A stretch of 64,000 bases of DNA from Deinandra increscens subsp. villosa (GCA_039602395.1 JBCNJP010000025.1:50425980-50489979), one strand, 5' to 3'. Positions 21,350 to 33,375 are shown, counted from the stretch's first letter. Numbers and translations are program-made. The notes: generated from the sequence alone by a model not told the origin.

Positions 21350-24300
21350 TCAGTTAGAGTCGGGTACCCAGTCCATAACACATCTGGGCACACCCTTGGA
21401 GTCAATGTAGTTGACTAATTTAAGGGACATTCCTGATTTTGATTCAGTTAAACTCAAACTTTGAGCGTTGACTTTTGGTTTCCACAAAGTGTGTTTCTGA
21501 GGTTTTGACACATTGGTTGACTTCTTTACAGTTGCAGGTTTCTTTTGTGGAGATGTGACCCTTTTATCTGCACGTTCCTTGACAGGTGTCCACTCAAGTT
21601 TCAATTTTGTTTGAGCAACTTGTTTTGTTTTAGAAACATCTTTTGATTTAGAAACTTGTTTCTTAACCTTTGTTTTACCTTTAGGTTGAGAAATCCTTTT
21701 TGTTTTAGGTACCTGTTTTTCAACAAGTTCAGATTTCATCTTATCTTTTCTTGGTAAACTCCTTTAGGTGTGTAAGTTGGTTTTGGAGTTTTGGCCACAT
21801 TCCATTTTTCATCAACAAGCTTTGTCACTGGAGTTTTAGTGTTTAAAACCTTAGACTGTTGAGTCTTCATTGGTTTTGAACTTTGCTTCCCCTGAGACAC
21901 AGCTTGTTGTTTCTGATTTTTACTTCCACCTGTCATCATTTTCTGCAACATACTAGTCCATGGGTTTTGCGGATAGTATGGTTGATAAGGTCTATTTAAA
22001 CAATTTGCAGCAAAATGCCCTGGTTTTCCACACTGAAAACAATTCATAAGTCTAGGCCCATTCACATGGCTACAAACATACGAACGTCTTGGGTATGATA
22101 ACTTCCATTCAGGCTTATCATCCCATCTGTGTATGAAATGTTTTGTAACCTTTTCAGGTTGTGTGATTAAACAAAACTGGTCTGATTTTGACTTGTTCGT
22201 TCGGTTGAAAGTAGACACAACCTGGGGATAAGAAACAAATTCCTTGGGTTTAGACTCACGACCTGCTTTAGTATTGGGCACACGAATTTTAAAACCATTA
22301 CCTACTTCATTAGAATTAGAAACATGTTTTGAAGACATAGGAAACATTAATTATTTTGACTTGGACGCATTAAGTTCAGACACAGATGCCAAAACATCGT
22401 CCTTAGGTAAATCAGAAATTAAACTACTAGACTCATGACACTCTTTGACTCTCAAGCATTCGGCATCCTTCCCAGAAACATCTTTGATCCCTACTTAATC
22501 TGCACATGAAACAAAAACATCAGAAGGACTAACATTATCGTTTAATGATTCCTGGGATGGACAAGGTTCACATGTGAGTGTCACCGATTTATTCTGATTA
22601 CCCAAACCATAGGTCATATGTTTCTCATTTTCTAACTCCTCTTCAGTCATGGGTTTCACACCAACCAGAACACTATCTATGGGAGGTCCTGCTTCATGTA
22701 TTTCTGATTTAGATCTATCTACCTGATCCTCCTCATAGATCATACCTATTATATCTCTAGACACAGGTTGAGGAACAATATTCTTATTTTTTTCAGACAG
22801 CTAATTCCTATTCCTCTTTTATCCTTACCAAATCGAACATTAGTTAGGCAGGTGGACAAAGCCTTACGAGCTTCGAGCATTCTTTTGTTTCTCATCTGAT
22901 TCACATCTAATTTCACTTGTAACTCATTGTTCTGATGTTTGAGTTCATCTACCAGCTTCCTAAGCTCAGCTATTTCTAACTTAGCATTATCATACAGGAC
23001 AGACTTTGGAGTGGCAAGGGCTTGGTATTTCTCTATATCTAGTTTATGTGCTTTGACTTTCTCCTCACTCTTTTCCCATCTTCCCTTAAATGAACTTCTA
23101 TAACATTGCATATCAAATAATTATATCTCACTATTCTTCCAAAGTTGTCTAAGGCCAGGAATTAAACGTGCACAAGTGGGATTAGTACATACCTTTGTGT
23201 TGTCGACCTCGGCGGTAAATGCATCCTTGTCTTCAACCAGGTTCTCCTGCTCATCTCCTGACTTCTCCTCAATGACCACAAATGCATGCTCCTCCTCATC
23301 ATCATTCTCCATCTTGGAAATCATAGTATGAGTCAGACTGAGTTCCTTTACCTGCGAAGCCCATTGATATTCCCCACAATCCTACACAATCAAAGCCTTT
23401 GTCTCTCCCTTTCCTTTACCATCTCCAGCTTTCTTCTCTTCTGGTTTCTCCTTCTTTGGCTTAGTGCATTCCCTCGCAAAATGCCCGTAATCATCACAGT
23501 TGAAGCATCTGACCTTGCTCTTATCAAAACCCATTCTTATCTTATCCTGATCCTTCCATACATTCTTTCCAGTTGTTGCCATAAACTTCTTGGCGCGGAA
23601 AACTGCAATTGCCATTTGCCAGGAAACATCAAGCATTTCCACATCCTCAGGATTAATCTAGTTCAGTTCACCTGACAACATCTCAGCAGGAACCAATGTT
23701 CCGGCCATAAGGGCATGATAACTATTCATAAATCCCATTCCAAGTGCAAAGTTGGGATCATTTGTGGCATTTGCCTTATCAGGGTTGATCGTTCCACTAG
23801 AATTTGCTTGAGATCGAGCCACAAAAGCAGTTGACTTTGTGTTTGAACTTGAATCATTTGTAGACGAACTTCCAGCCTGTTTTGGGCCTACTTCTTCAGA
23901 TAGGAGTGCCTGATTCACATTTCCCGCCATGCTTAGATGATTCAGCTCTCTCTGTTTATCATCAATCATCTTTGACTTCAGTTTGTTAATTAGCTCATCA
24001 ACAGTTAACTCATCCAGCTTGTTGTTGTCTTTGATTATTGAAATGTTGGTATTCCAGGACTTGGGAAAACTGTTTAAGAGTTTCAAATTTTTATCCTCCA
24101 GTCCGGGTTCAACGTCGTAGCTTGACATTTCAGTAATTAAGGACACAAATCTTCGAACTTGAACTTCAAAGGACTCTCCTTGAATGTGATTGAACAAATT
24201 GAACTTCTGCTTCAGCATCTGTTTGCGTCTTGCCTTGATATCGGGATTTCCTTCATATGCCACCACCAGAGCATCCCAGAGTTTCTTTGCAGTCTTGTAT

Positions 24301-24622
24301 TTCTTAAACCCTTATGCAATCTCTAGAGTCAATGCCATTGTCATGATAGCATATGCTCTCTCGTCCTTATTACATTTTTCCCAATCATCATCCGAGTATT
24401 CTGCTTCAGTTTTCACCACCCAACCTTTCCTGCTTCAGTGTGAGTAGGAATGAAAGGTCCATTGACAACTGATCTCTAAAGTCTCAAATCAACACTTTTC
24501 AAATGGTTCTGAAACCTGTATTTCCATTCAAGGAAGTTGTCAGCAGATATGAGTCTGGGAGGATGGGTAGTCAATTCAATCTCAAAGTCCAGTTTTTGGT
24601 ACAAGCTAGGTTCAAAATTCAT
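21350..24622 (-). pseudogene. Copia I gag with two zinc knuckles (broken)
   Basis: The likely start is the ATG at 24622 (MNFEPSLYQK), followed by FLEWKYRFQNHLKS, a copia Gag N-terminus. An in-frame stop near 24478 breaks it. The Gag core appears at 23658-24266 (QMLKQKFNLF, LLNSFPKSW, ELTVDELINKLKSK). Knuckles are CFNC..GHFAREC at about 23468-23511 and CFQC..GHFAANC at about 22005-22045. A Lys-rich segment with repeated SK/TK follows at 21350-21739. Between them (22495-23324) lies a coiled-coil, Glu-rich stretch. The gag is unusually long, about 3.2 kb. Confidence 0.85.
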
Positions 24623-24664
24623 GACGAAAGCTTACGAATACTAATGAAAAAGAAGTCTAAATGA

Positions 24665-24990
24665 GTTTTTCAATCGTAAACACCAGTTTATGATATTGAC
24701 ACGCTGGCAGATCAAAAACACAATCGCAAACACCTCCGGGTCGTAAACTCGGTCGAGAACTCAGTTCCGATCATAAACGTAGTCGTAAACAGCTCCGAGT
24801 CGTAAACGAGGTCATAAACTCCTAAAAATCGGATCTTGAAGTCGTAAACCCCTTTTTATCAATCGTAAACATCCAATGTTCGAGTCTTGATGTCGTAAAC
24901 TCGAATTTCACGATCATAAACCTTCAAAGATCACTGCTTGAAGTCGTAAACACCAAACCAATGAAGAACACCAGTCGTAAACAGCAAGAA
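24665..24990. repeat. TCGTAAAC array in the copia I leader
   Basis: Between gag and primer site the motif TCGTAAAC (variants TCATAAAC, TCGCAAAC) occurs at least twelve times at irregular 15-30 bp spacing. On the element strand the motif is GTTTACGA. The spacers differ and contain CTCCGAGT-like and AGTTCACG-like text. No comparable density is seen elsewhere outside this element. Confidence 0.85.
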
Positions 24991-25095
24991 CAGCCCAGAA
25001 ATTGTCATAAAAACCAAAAACAGCAACAAGCTTCCACTTTTTCCAGCCAAACACTCAAATCTAATATCGTGGAACCTCGAATCAGACGATTCTTA

Positions 25096-25107
25096 GCTCT
25101 GATACCA
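25096..25107 (-). promoter_or_regulatory. Copia I primer binding site
   Basis: The plus strand reads GCTCTGATACCA, complementary to the initiator Met tRNA 3' end on the element strand. Two bases separate it from the LTR edge at 25110. Confidence 0.9.
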
Positions 25108-25109
25108 AT

Positions 25110-25503
25110 TGTTGGTCTCGAAACAACAATTGTTCACGATATCGTAAACACAAACAAGTGCGGAAACCTTGTTTGTGAGTGATTCGACAAGAAGATGATG
25201 AAATAGACTTGATATGAGATGAAGAACAAAGCAACACAATCAAATCTTGAATGAAACTTGATTAATCTTCTATTAGAGTGATTTCGCGATCGGAAATAAA
25301 AAGTATAAGCAGAAAATCATAATCAAGAACTACTCACAATCATAAACTAGTTGGGTATTTATACTACCCTTACAAAAGCCCTAATCACGATCGTAAACTC
25401 ATGAAGAGTAACCGGCCCAAGAAGCCCAAGTTGTAATCACATGAAGCCCAATCCAATGTAAGCCTAAGTCTAACGTTCATGCCTCACAATGTATAGCCCA
25501 ACA
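25110..25503 (-). repeat. Copia I 5' LTR (394 bp)
   Basis: It begins TGTTGGTC beside the primer site and ends CCCAACA, followed by GTATG. It is close to the left LTR until near 25480 and carries GATATCGTAAACAC, a copy of the leader motif. Point differences to the left LTR are numerous, so the insertion is not recent. Confidence 0.88.
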
Positions 25504-25508
25504 GTATG

Positions 25509-26011
25509 TGTAGGCGGTAGTTGATTATCGTCATCAATAAATGTTGTATCTTCCTCTAGTCTTGGGAGGAAATATATAATTGTGTTGGAACATGTGTATC
25601 TCGGGGTGGCCGGTGTGGTGAGACCAAGGACGGGCCATCAAGGTATAGAGCCGATCTACATGAGGAAGAGTCGAGTTGAACCGTTGAACCGAGTAGGCCG
25701 GGTCTGGCTCTCCCAAGTCTTCTCCTAAACCTATAACATAGAAAGAACCCGTTAGAAGGGGAACAGAGACCGGGTTCGCGGTCTCTGGACCACCCTCCGA
25801 CGTTCAAGTCAGTAAGACTGTATAGATAGTTTGTATGACATGTATATGGGTAAATGTAAGTATGTATGTAGAGAGATAGATGGAGTGTCTAGAGAGACAC
25901 TAGTAGAAATAGAGAGAGTGGGAGGTGCATGTCCAAGTAGATTAGAGTCTCCTTTTATAGACAATGTGAAGTGGCTGAGGAAGGCTGTCAGGTTCGGCCT
26001 ATGGGGAAGCC
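25509..26011. other. Unassigned non-coding DNA
   Basis: This continues the host sequence that the copia element split. Several overlapping open frames exist on both strands but show no recognisable domain. Confidence 0.4.
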
Positions 26012-26190
26012 CCAGAGGCCGACCCGACTGAGGTAAGGGAGGCCGACTCGAGTGAGGCGAGGCCGACCCGAATGGGATAAGGGAGACCGACCCGAGTGAG
26101 GCAAGGCCGACTCGAATGGGGCAAGGGAGACCGACCCGAGTGAGGCAAGGCCGACGAGGCAAGGCAGGGCCGACCCACGGGATAAATCCC
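26012..26190. repeat. GC-rich minisatellite (about 40-48 bp units)
   Basis: Units made of GACCGACCCGAGTGAGGCAA and GGCCGACTCGAATGGGGCAA alternate four to five times. The repeats create long minus-strand frames rich in SGRP/GLPC-type peptides, which I regard as artefacts. Confidence 0.8.
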
Positions 26191-26342
26191 AAGGTTCAGG
26201 ATCCCTTTCAAAGGAGGGGGTAAGCCTCCTTTTATAGGGGAAGCATAGTGGGCCTGGATTGGGCCTGTTTGGCCAAAGCCTTGTGTGAGCCAAATTATGT
26301 GTGGGCCTAAGTCCATATATTCAGCCCGATTCGGACATAAGT

Positions 26343-26345
<3 letters not shown>

Positions 26346-26394
<49 letters not shown>
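26346..26394. repeat. (AT)n microsatellite
   Basis: About 24 uninterrupted AT dinucleotides. Length in the assembly may be unreliable. Confidence 0.95.
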
Positions 26395-26395
<1 letters not shown>

Positions 26396-27608
26396 TTATA
26401 GATTTAAAACTTATGTGAATAAAATGGAGAATTAGGAATTGTTATCTATGATTTTATGTAGTCGTTTAAGTTTATATTTTCTTATTAACGTTATAAGTAT
26501 ATATTTTGACGTTCCTCATATATTCGTCGTTAAAAACATTGCATGTTAACTCCGTTGGAGCCGTTAGATTTTTCTAAAACTTCGAGGGGTTATTTTGTCA
26601 TTTCCCAAACATGATTCTATTTAATTAAAACTGTAGGGAGTGGTTCTGTTATTACCAAAACTTGGGGTCATCTTTGTAACCCCTAGAAGGACCCGTTGCA
26701 TCAATATGACATTGTAGTTTAATGATCAGTACGTGTTAATTTCAAACGTTTCCGGTGATCAAAATCATAACCGATCATCACCATCATCGATCGGTTACAA
26801 ACTTTTATTGGCCATCATAAGTGAGTCAAATGATAATCACATACGAATCACAATACCCTTTCTCTCTCGCAAATTCTCTGCTCTCTTCCTCTTTTCGTTT
26901 TTTCGGCAACCCACCAAGAAACCACCGAACCACCACCTTTCGATCACCAGTCCCCTACGAACAATCAGGTGTTATCGGAAGTTCAAACCGCAACCGTGCT
27001 CGGTGTTCACATTCAAACTTCGGGTTCATTTTTTACATCAAAATCGCATTATCAAACATCACCGACTTGAGGTAACACGTAAACCATGATTTTTGCTTTA
27101 TTCTATTGAGCTTATTCACGTTTCGTGATTTCCTGGTCGCCAAAAAATATCTTTGGCAACATTAGGGTTTGTGGTGAAGAAGGAGACTGAATCAGGTAAG
27201 GGTTAGAAAACATAAGCTCCGGGTTATAACACAATCGGGTCTAGTGGCCGGATGGTTAAGTCCTTGGCCTTCTACGCGAGGGGCGCGAGTTCGAATCCCC
27301 TGGCCACTGTTTTTCTTTTTTGTTTTGTTATTTGGATCGAATTCAGGTCACTGTTAGTAACTAAAATAGTTGTGATCGGCTAATTGACACCAATATTGGC
27401 CTGGCCGAGTGGTTGGGACATATATTTGTGACATAGAGTATATTTATTGATCCAAAAATTAGGAGTTTTTAAAGTATAAATTTTGCGTAGACTAATATAA
27501 ATATACGTATTGTTAATTTATTGAAACAATTGATACTCTATGTGAACTTTTAATGTACGTACCTTGTTTTCGCAAACCCGTTAAAACATCATTTGCACGT
27601 TTGGTTTA

Positions 27609-27641
<33 letters not shown>

Positions 27642-28088
27642 GAATCCTTGAACTTAGAAAATATATAATATTGATATATATTGTACTTTCTCGCATTATT
27701 TCGATCATCGGTTGGATTTGGCACACGTGCCATCCTCGATTTGTTTCGGACTTCACGATCATTCGTTTTTGTCGGTTACATTAGACTTATTCATTTTGCT
27801 TGAACACACACTTATACTTGTATGCTCATTGGGTGATTGATTGATTTCGCAAGAACCGTTCTTGCCACTTGATTAACTGATTATCTAGAAATTTTAGGGT
27901 GTGCAAACGGCCCCATTTTACTATTTTTAATCATGTTGGGGGAGATTAACATGCATGAACTAAAACAACTGAGATAATTAGACTTTTATATATCGCTTGA
28001 AGTACTTGTAGCACACTGATACAACAAAGTCCCTCTTATGGTACCGTTAGTATTAATGACGATAGCAGGAGATATATTGTAGTACTAC
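26395..28088. other. Mostly unassigned region with a tRNA-like sequence
   Basis: A Ser/Pro/Arg-rich open frame at 26733-27089 ends at a plausible splice donor (TTGAG then GTAACA) on the plus strand. This could be a 5' exon or UTR of a lost gene or transposon passenger, but no domain is seen. The rest is AT-rich with an (AT)n run at 27614-27640. Confidence 0.35.
27243..27308 (+). other. tRNA-like sequence with Pol III boxes
   Basis: AGTGGCC (27243-27249) pairs perfectly with GGCCACT (27302-27308) as an acceptor-like stem. TGGCCGGATGG resembles an A box and AGTTCGAATCC a B box, at tRNA-like spacing. A CCTTG/CGAGG anticodon-like stem is possible. However, the standard T stem does not form and the total is only 66 nt, so it is not a normal tRNA. 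A T-rich run follows at once and could end Pol III transcription. A SINE head or tRNA pseudogene is more likely. Confidence 0.45.
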
Positions 28089-28688
28089 TGGGTCTGACAA
28101 ACCCCACCCGGGTCAGTCGCGCTGACACGATTGGATATCGAACGGGTGTTATATTCGTCCTAAACACAACAAGGCAAACTATAAATAACTGTTAGCTTCG
28201 ATGACCATCAACGTGCGAAGTTTCATGTATATAGCCTAGCTAGCTATTTGATATATATTGGTGATTATGCTCTTGCAACTTGACTGTCGTTGAACAGTCA
28301 ATCTTAACTGAACTTGAACTATTTCTGAACTGATAAACCTGTGAACTCACCAACCTTTGTGCTGACACTTTAGCATGTTATTTCTCAGGTCGCTAATCTA
28401 GATTACTTGCCATGAGCTAGGGTGCACCACTTTTGGATTATGGTTACCATGCATGCATATTAGACTTTAAAACTTTTTAAACTAATCGTCTTTTTGATTT
28501 GCGCATATTTTGGCGCTTAAACATTTACTACAATTTATGTCGTTTACGCTTCCGCATATTTAAATGCATTTACTTTGATTTAACTATTAAATTGCATATA
28601 GACTGTTCGTATGACTAATTTGTTCGATCCTGGTTTGTCACGCTCCCTGCAGCGCGTTATCGCGCGTGGGATTTTTGGGGGTGTGACA
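28089..28688. repeat. 600-bp LTR-like unit
   Basis: It begins TGGGTCTGAC with CCCACCCGGGTCA and ends GGGGGTGTGACA, in TG...CA form. The first about 420 bp are clearly related to 52119-52503 plus 56864-57003. No matching 5-bp flanks are visible (ACTAC against CTCCT), so a clean solo LTR cannot be claimed. Confidence 0.6.
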
Positions 28689-29084
28689 CTCCTCCTCATT
28701 TATGTGCTCAATTCTTTTCTTCTTCTCTACATTTTTAGTTTTTGAGCCATTCTCTTTGTACTTTTGGTTCCTTTATCAAGATTGTATGACTTTAATATAA
28801 TTAAGAATTGTTTATGTTTGTCTTTGAAATTCTCATCCTTTTTTATGCGAATATTTAAAGCCATGATTGGCTAAAACTTACATTCACTTAGGAGAAATAA
28901 ACTAGCCTAAAGGTGTGTAAAAATGATTTTGACACTAATCTTTAATATTGAAAGTTTATTATTGATTCTTAAACAAAACTTGCCTTGTGTATCATGGAAC
29001 ATTTGTGCCTTCAATTGCACTTAAGTTGGTGGCTGAGACACGACTAGAAGTTGGGGTAACGTATAAAGGCGAAACTTCAACCTT
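28689..29084. other. AT-rich spacer, nothing recognised
   Basis: No open frame, repeat or structure stands out. Confidence 0.5.
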
Positions 29085-29846
29085 GTTAAAACGTAGGATG
29101 GATCGTTACCAGATCAAATATGTGTTACATACGGAAGTTTTGATAGAATAAAGTGTATAACTCAATCAAATTCTCATTATAGTTGAATGATTAAATGATT
29201 ACCGAAGGAATACACACACATCTCGCTATAGCACAGGAGTGGTTGGATTGTCAGTGACGGAGCCAGGATCTATTTTCTATGGGGTCGGTTTTTTTGTTTG
29301 TGTTCGAAATTATAATGAAATGACACAAACATATTCGGTTCGGGTCGGTAACATTACAAAACAAGATGAATTAATAAAAACTACGTCGCTAGGTCGGTTC
29401 ATTCAGGATAGATGATAACTTGCGAATAACATGAGTTATTATGAAAAATAAATATAAAAAGTTTTAATCGTAAGCAATAAGGATTACGTTAGTTTTAATA
29501 GGAAAAAAAGAGATTGAGAATTTAGAGTACAATCAAGTAATGTATGAACTGAAATAAAAACAGAAGAACAAGGAGAGAGTATTGCGATTAGTTTATTACG
29601 TGAGTTTTAAGGGAAGAAAAAACGGTTTAATAATGCAGGTGATTAGCATTGCTTATATATGTTCCATTATGGTTTCAAAAATCATTGGTGTCGGCTGATC
29701 CCGACCTTCAAAAGGTAGCTCCGCCCCTGGTCGGACATGACCTCTCCTAACAAACAGAACTCAGATAAAAAAAACTTACAAAAAATACAATGAACAATCT
29801 ATTTATACTATTATGTCTCATATGAATGAACTTCATTCGTATGAGG
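29085..29846 (-). repeat. LTR of the outer element, left part (split)
   Basis: Text such as GGATCGTTACCAGATCAAAT, GACATGACCTCTCCT and CTATTTATACTATT matches the LTR at 42682-43040 in the same order. It is interrupted by a hAT-like MITE (29252-29729) and cut at 29846 by copia II. The remainder resumes at 39370. The outer edge is approximate. Confidence 0.75.
29252..29729. mobile_element. hAT-like MITE (478 bp)
   Basis: The ends are inverted: CAGTGACGGAGCC at the left and the complement of CAGGGGCGGAGCTAC at the right, a terminus style common in plant hAT MITEs. Comparing the split LTR with its partner at 42682-43040 shows these 478 bp are extra. The flanks (GTTGGATT and GTCGGACA) match only partly as an 8-bp target duplication. 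Confidence 0.7.
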
Positions 29847-30274
29847 TGTTCAACGGATCTTAAAGTTGCAATGAGAAAAAATAGACGGATGATGATCAAA
29901 CACTTACCCGTCGAGATTTGATTGAGATCCGAAGGTTTCAAGTCATCCATCTTGTAGATCTTGGTTCCCATTTAGGGTGTATGTGAGGATGGAGTCGATA
30001 TTAGGGAGAAGAAGAGAGAGAGCCGAAATCTTTCTTAAGTGTGTGTTTTGTGGTGATTGGAATAATCATCTTCTTGTGGCTCTCCATTTAGTCTCCTTAT
30101 TTATATATACACCCAAGGGGAAACCCTAATTCTCATTAAGGGCAATTATGTCCATCAAATAAATGCCATATGATAGGGGTATTAAGGTAATTGATCAATT
30201 AAGATAAATGATTTAAGGCCACATTAGACATATTTATATTAGATATATATGTGACATACACAAATATATACATT
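29847..30274 (-). repeat. Copia II 3' LTR
   Basis: It starts TGTTCAACGGATC and matches 38916-39335 nearly base for base to ATATATACATT. After that the two LTRs differ. The right copy has about 22 more bases ending GTCAACA. The left goes directly to TAGCCTGATCAGG. Confidence 0.88.
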
Positions 30275-30282
30275 TAGCCTGA

Positions 30283-30560
30283 TCAGGGTTTAATACTTAC
30301 TTATTTCAATTTTAAACCAGAATTGCAGCAGAAAAAAACAGTCATAGAGCTGACTATCCAACTCAAGACCCCCATTCATCATACTACAACCCCGAACTTA
30401 AAATTCAACTTAAAATAAGGATCAATCATAGAAAATAAGCCCTTAACGTTGATTTATAAGTAAAACTGTCTATATGTCAATAATGCATGCATAACATATT
30501 AAGAGACAATATAAATTAAAACGGACGAGGAAATTAATTAAAGATAAGAAGTACAATATG
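30283..30560 (-). other. Copia II 3' untranslated segment
   Basis: A short AT-rich stretch lies between the Pol stop and the 3' LTR. No clear polypurine tract is seen next to the LTR edge, which fits with that edge being altered. Confidence 0.45.
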
Positions 30561-31166
30561 CTAGATAAGGTCTTTAGTAAAGCCCATCCTCGAAACAAGT
30601 TCTTCGAATACTTTAGGTGGGAGACCATTAGTCATCGGATCCACAAGCATATCCTTAGTACTTATGTACTCGATACAAAGAGCATTTTCCTCAACTCGTT
30701 CACGAACGAATAAATACTTCGTATCAAGATACAGTCCAGCGCCAGTCGAACTGTTACTGTTCGAGAAAGTAACGGCAGCTTAATTATCACAATAAAGCTT
30801 CAATGGTCTGGAAATGGAATTTATGACTTTGAGTCTAGTGATCAGATTTCTAAGCAACATTCCATGACAGGTTGCGTTGTACACCGCATTGTATTCTGCC
30901 ATCATAGTGGATGTTGAAGTTAGCTGTTGTTTATGACTCTTCCATGAAATGGGCCCGCCTGCTAACATAAAGATGTATCCCGAAGTGGATTTTTTATCAT
31001 CTTTGCATTTAACGAAATCAGAATCAGAGTATCCAACTAGTTCTAGGTTATCACTTCTCCTATAGGTCAGCTTGTAGTCTTTCGTTCCATTCAGATATCT
31101 AAGGACCTTCTTAGCTGCTGTCCAGTGATCATGGCCAGGATTAGTTTGATAACGGCCCAACATTCC
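30561..31166 (-). pseudogene. Copia II ribonuclease H and Pol C-terminus
   Basis: The minus strand from the gap edge encodes NPGHDHWTAAKKVLRYL, GYSDSDFVKCKDDKKSTSGY and MMAEYNAVY, a typical copia ribonuclease H. A TAA stop at 30780-30782 interrupts the frame just after LYCDN. The same frame then continues with no further stop to TAG at 30561-30563, the natural end of Pol. One premature stop is the only damage seen in this part. Confidence 0.9.
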
Positions 31167-31666
31167 NNNNNNNNNNNNNNNNNNNNNNNNNNNNNNNNNN
31201 NNNNNNNNNNNNNNNNNNNNNNNNNNNNNNNNNNNNNNNNNNNNNNNNNNNNNNNNNNNNNNNNNNNNNNNNNNNNNNNNNNNNNNNNNNNNNNNNNNNN
31301 NNNNNNNNNNNNNNNNNNNNNNNNNNNNNNNNNNNNNNNNNNNNNNNNNNNNNNNNNNNNNNNNNNNNNNNNNNNNNNNNNNNNNNNNNNNNNNNNNNNN
31401 NNNNNNNNNNNNNNNNNNNNNNNNNNNNNNNNNNNNNNNNNNNNNNNNNNNNNNNNNNNNNNNNNNNNNNNNNNNNNNNNNNNNNNNNNNNNNNNNNNNN
31501 NNNNNNNNNNNNNNNNNNNNNNNNNNNNNNNNNNNNNNNNNNNNNNNNNNNNNNNNNNNNNNNNNNNNNNNNNNNNNNNNNNNNNNNNNNNNNNNNNNNN
31601 NNNNNNNNNNNNNNNNNNNNNNNNNNNNNNNNNNNNNNNNNNNNNNNNNNNNNNNNNNNNNNNNNN
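31167..31666. other. Assembly gap (500 N)
   Basis: A second run of exactly 500 N. It hides the copia II reverse transcriptase and the start of the inserted gypsy LTR. Confidence 0.98.
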
Positions 31667-31672
31667 GACTAG

Positions 31673-31680
31673 TATAAATA
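31673..31680 (+). promoter_or_regulatory. TATA-like box of the inserted LTR
   Basis: TATAAATA lies about 50 bp upstream of a C/T-rich leader block containing AAACCCTAG. It is a reasonable LTR promoter candidate, judged only from sequence. Confidence 0.45.
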
Positions 31681-33015
31681 CGAGTCCCAATCATCCAAAA
31701 CAACTCGCCAATTCACGATTTCTTCTCTTAAAAACCCTAGAACGAACCCAGACCTTCTTCTGCTAAATTCGATCGAACGGCTTGGAGTTAGGAGCTAAAA
31801 ATCAGCAGTCCACCATTTCTTGGTATGATCTTTAAAAGCCCTCTATCAATTTCAGTTAATATTGTTGTTATGATCGAGTTCTAAATCTAGGTTAAAATTA
31901 GGGTTCTTGAATATAAATCATCAAATTCGGGTGATCGGGTGGGAGTTAGGCTCTGAATTTTTGTAGGTACTCTTAAAATGATGTTATATAAGAAAGCCCT
32001 AAGTTTTTTTCAGACTTGGTAAAGGTTTGGTATGGGTTTTGTAAACGGGTCAAAAATTAGGGTTTTCGTGTCGTTGTTCTGCCCAAATCGAGCAAACGGT
32101 TTTGAATTAAGCTTTGCCATTTTAAAGGATATTATAAAATGTTATAATGGATAATACCCTAAGACGGTTTTGAATAAAAATGAGTTTTGATAATAAAATG
32201 GAAATTTTATGAAATTAGGGTTTCGAAATAAGGTTATTTAATATAAAATGATCCGGAGGGTATGGGGACTTGAATTTTGGTATGGTAACATGTTTATATA
32301 TATAATAAACATATATGGGTTTAAAATGGAGAAATAATAAAGTATTAAAGATACCGAGTTAATCGGATATTTAGAAGTTCGTGCGGACCGGAAGGGTAAG
32401 CGCCTGTACTCTGGGGTTTCTGGCAAAAGCGGGGGTGTCGCCATCCCATCTGGGCAATGGCATCCCAACACTGGGCGATCCCGGAGTGAGCGTTTACTTA
32501 TAGGAATGCGCGTCTTCATATTATCAATAAAAAGGTTATTATGCCTATAAGGGCATTTTGGTCATTTTGACCTTAAAAGAGTTAGACCCTAATAAAGTAT
32601 TATTAGGATAATAAGGTATAAATAAACGTAGGTATTATTTATAATAACTTTGCATTAATGCAATCCGATACGCGATTAGGTTAATTGTGGACCATAACGG
32701 AGGTTCTGTCTGAATAACTGATTAAAGATATCAGGTGAGTTCTATGAGCCCACTTTTAAATGTTTTAAATGTTTTTAAATGTTTTCGGGCTAGTATACAT
32801 ACAATACTTGTGAACATATATTCAAGATAATTGTGACTTGATATATACGTGTTATATGATGAAATTGTTATTAAATTGCTTATACGTGTTATGCAATTAT
32901 GTTGATTATAATGTGATGTGTATATACTTGCTTTGAAATTAAGTAGCCAAGTGACTAGGGAGTTGTTAGTAAACATTTAGTGAATATGTATGATTATATG
33001 AGAACAAGTGATGCA

Positions 33016-33375
33016 TTTGCTTATATTAATATGTGGTGGATACGCCGCTGGTACATCCTATATATATACATAGTAGTATAAGTTACCCGGTATATTGGAA
33101 GTGTGGAGGATACGCCGCTGGTACATCCTGTATACATACACTAACGGTAAATTGGGGGATGTCCATTTGTTGCAGTATATGAATGCCTTATCACTGTTTA
33201 ATAACAAACCTAAAGCATCTGGTTATTTAACTAGGAGTAGGTAGTATATACGATCGGATAATGAGTCATTAAGACGAGAAAATGACCTAAGAAAGTTAAA
33301 GCATGAGTTGCTACTAGAACCTAATAGAGTTGAAGCATGAGTTGCTAATATGACTTATTAGAGTTAGAGCATGTG
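33016..33375. repeat. Short direct repeats inside the inserted LTR
   Basis: GGATACGCCGCTGGTACATC occurs twice (about 33037 and 33109). A block with AGCATGAGTTGCTA and GAGTT occurs three times between about 33295 and 33382. Confidence 0.8.

Larger units (their letters stand above)
14282..25503 (-). mobile_element. Copia I: decayed Ty1/copia retrotransposon
   Basis: Two LTRs in direct orientation (14282-14660 and 25110-25503) flank gag, protease, integrase, reverse transcriptase and ribonuclease H in copia order on the minus strand. The primer site lies at 25096-25107. GTATG occurs on both outer edges (14279-14283 and 25504-25508) and may be the target duplication, though on the left its TG overlaps the expected LTR start. 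Many stops and frameshifts make it non-functional. A Mutator-like element (15143-16376) is nested in its 3' region. TCGTAAAC-type motifs are scattered in leader, 3' region and LTRs. Confidence 0.9.

Noticed and set aside
24665..24990. CRISPR array
   Set aside because: The repeated word is only 8 bp, spacing is irregular, the context is a plant retrotransposon leader and no cas genes exist.
25809..26316. Overlapping frames of 100-127 codons on the minus strand
   Set aside because: They run through the GC-rich minisatellite and read SGRP/GLPC-type repeats in several phases, as expected from composition.
26733..27089. 118-codon Ser/Arg-rich protein as a gene
   Set aside because: No domain, and no continuing exon found after the possible donor. 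Recorded only as a possible UTR or passenger fragment.
27243..27308. Functional tRNA gene
   Set aside because: Too short, no standard T stem, oversized anticodon-like loop. Kept only as a tRNA-like sequence.
28084..28693. Solo LTR with target duplication at 28089-28688
   Set aside because: Flanks ACTAC and CTCCT do not match, so the boundary or the solo status is unproven.
31091..31766. Long open frames spanning the second N run
   Set aside because: Same artefact. Only the ribonuclease H segment left of 31166 carries recognisable motifs.
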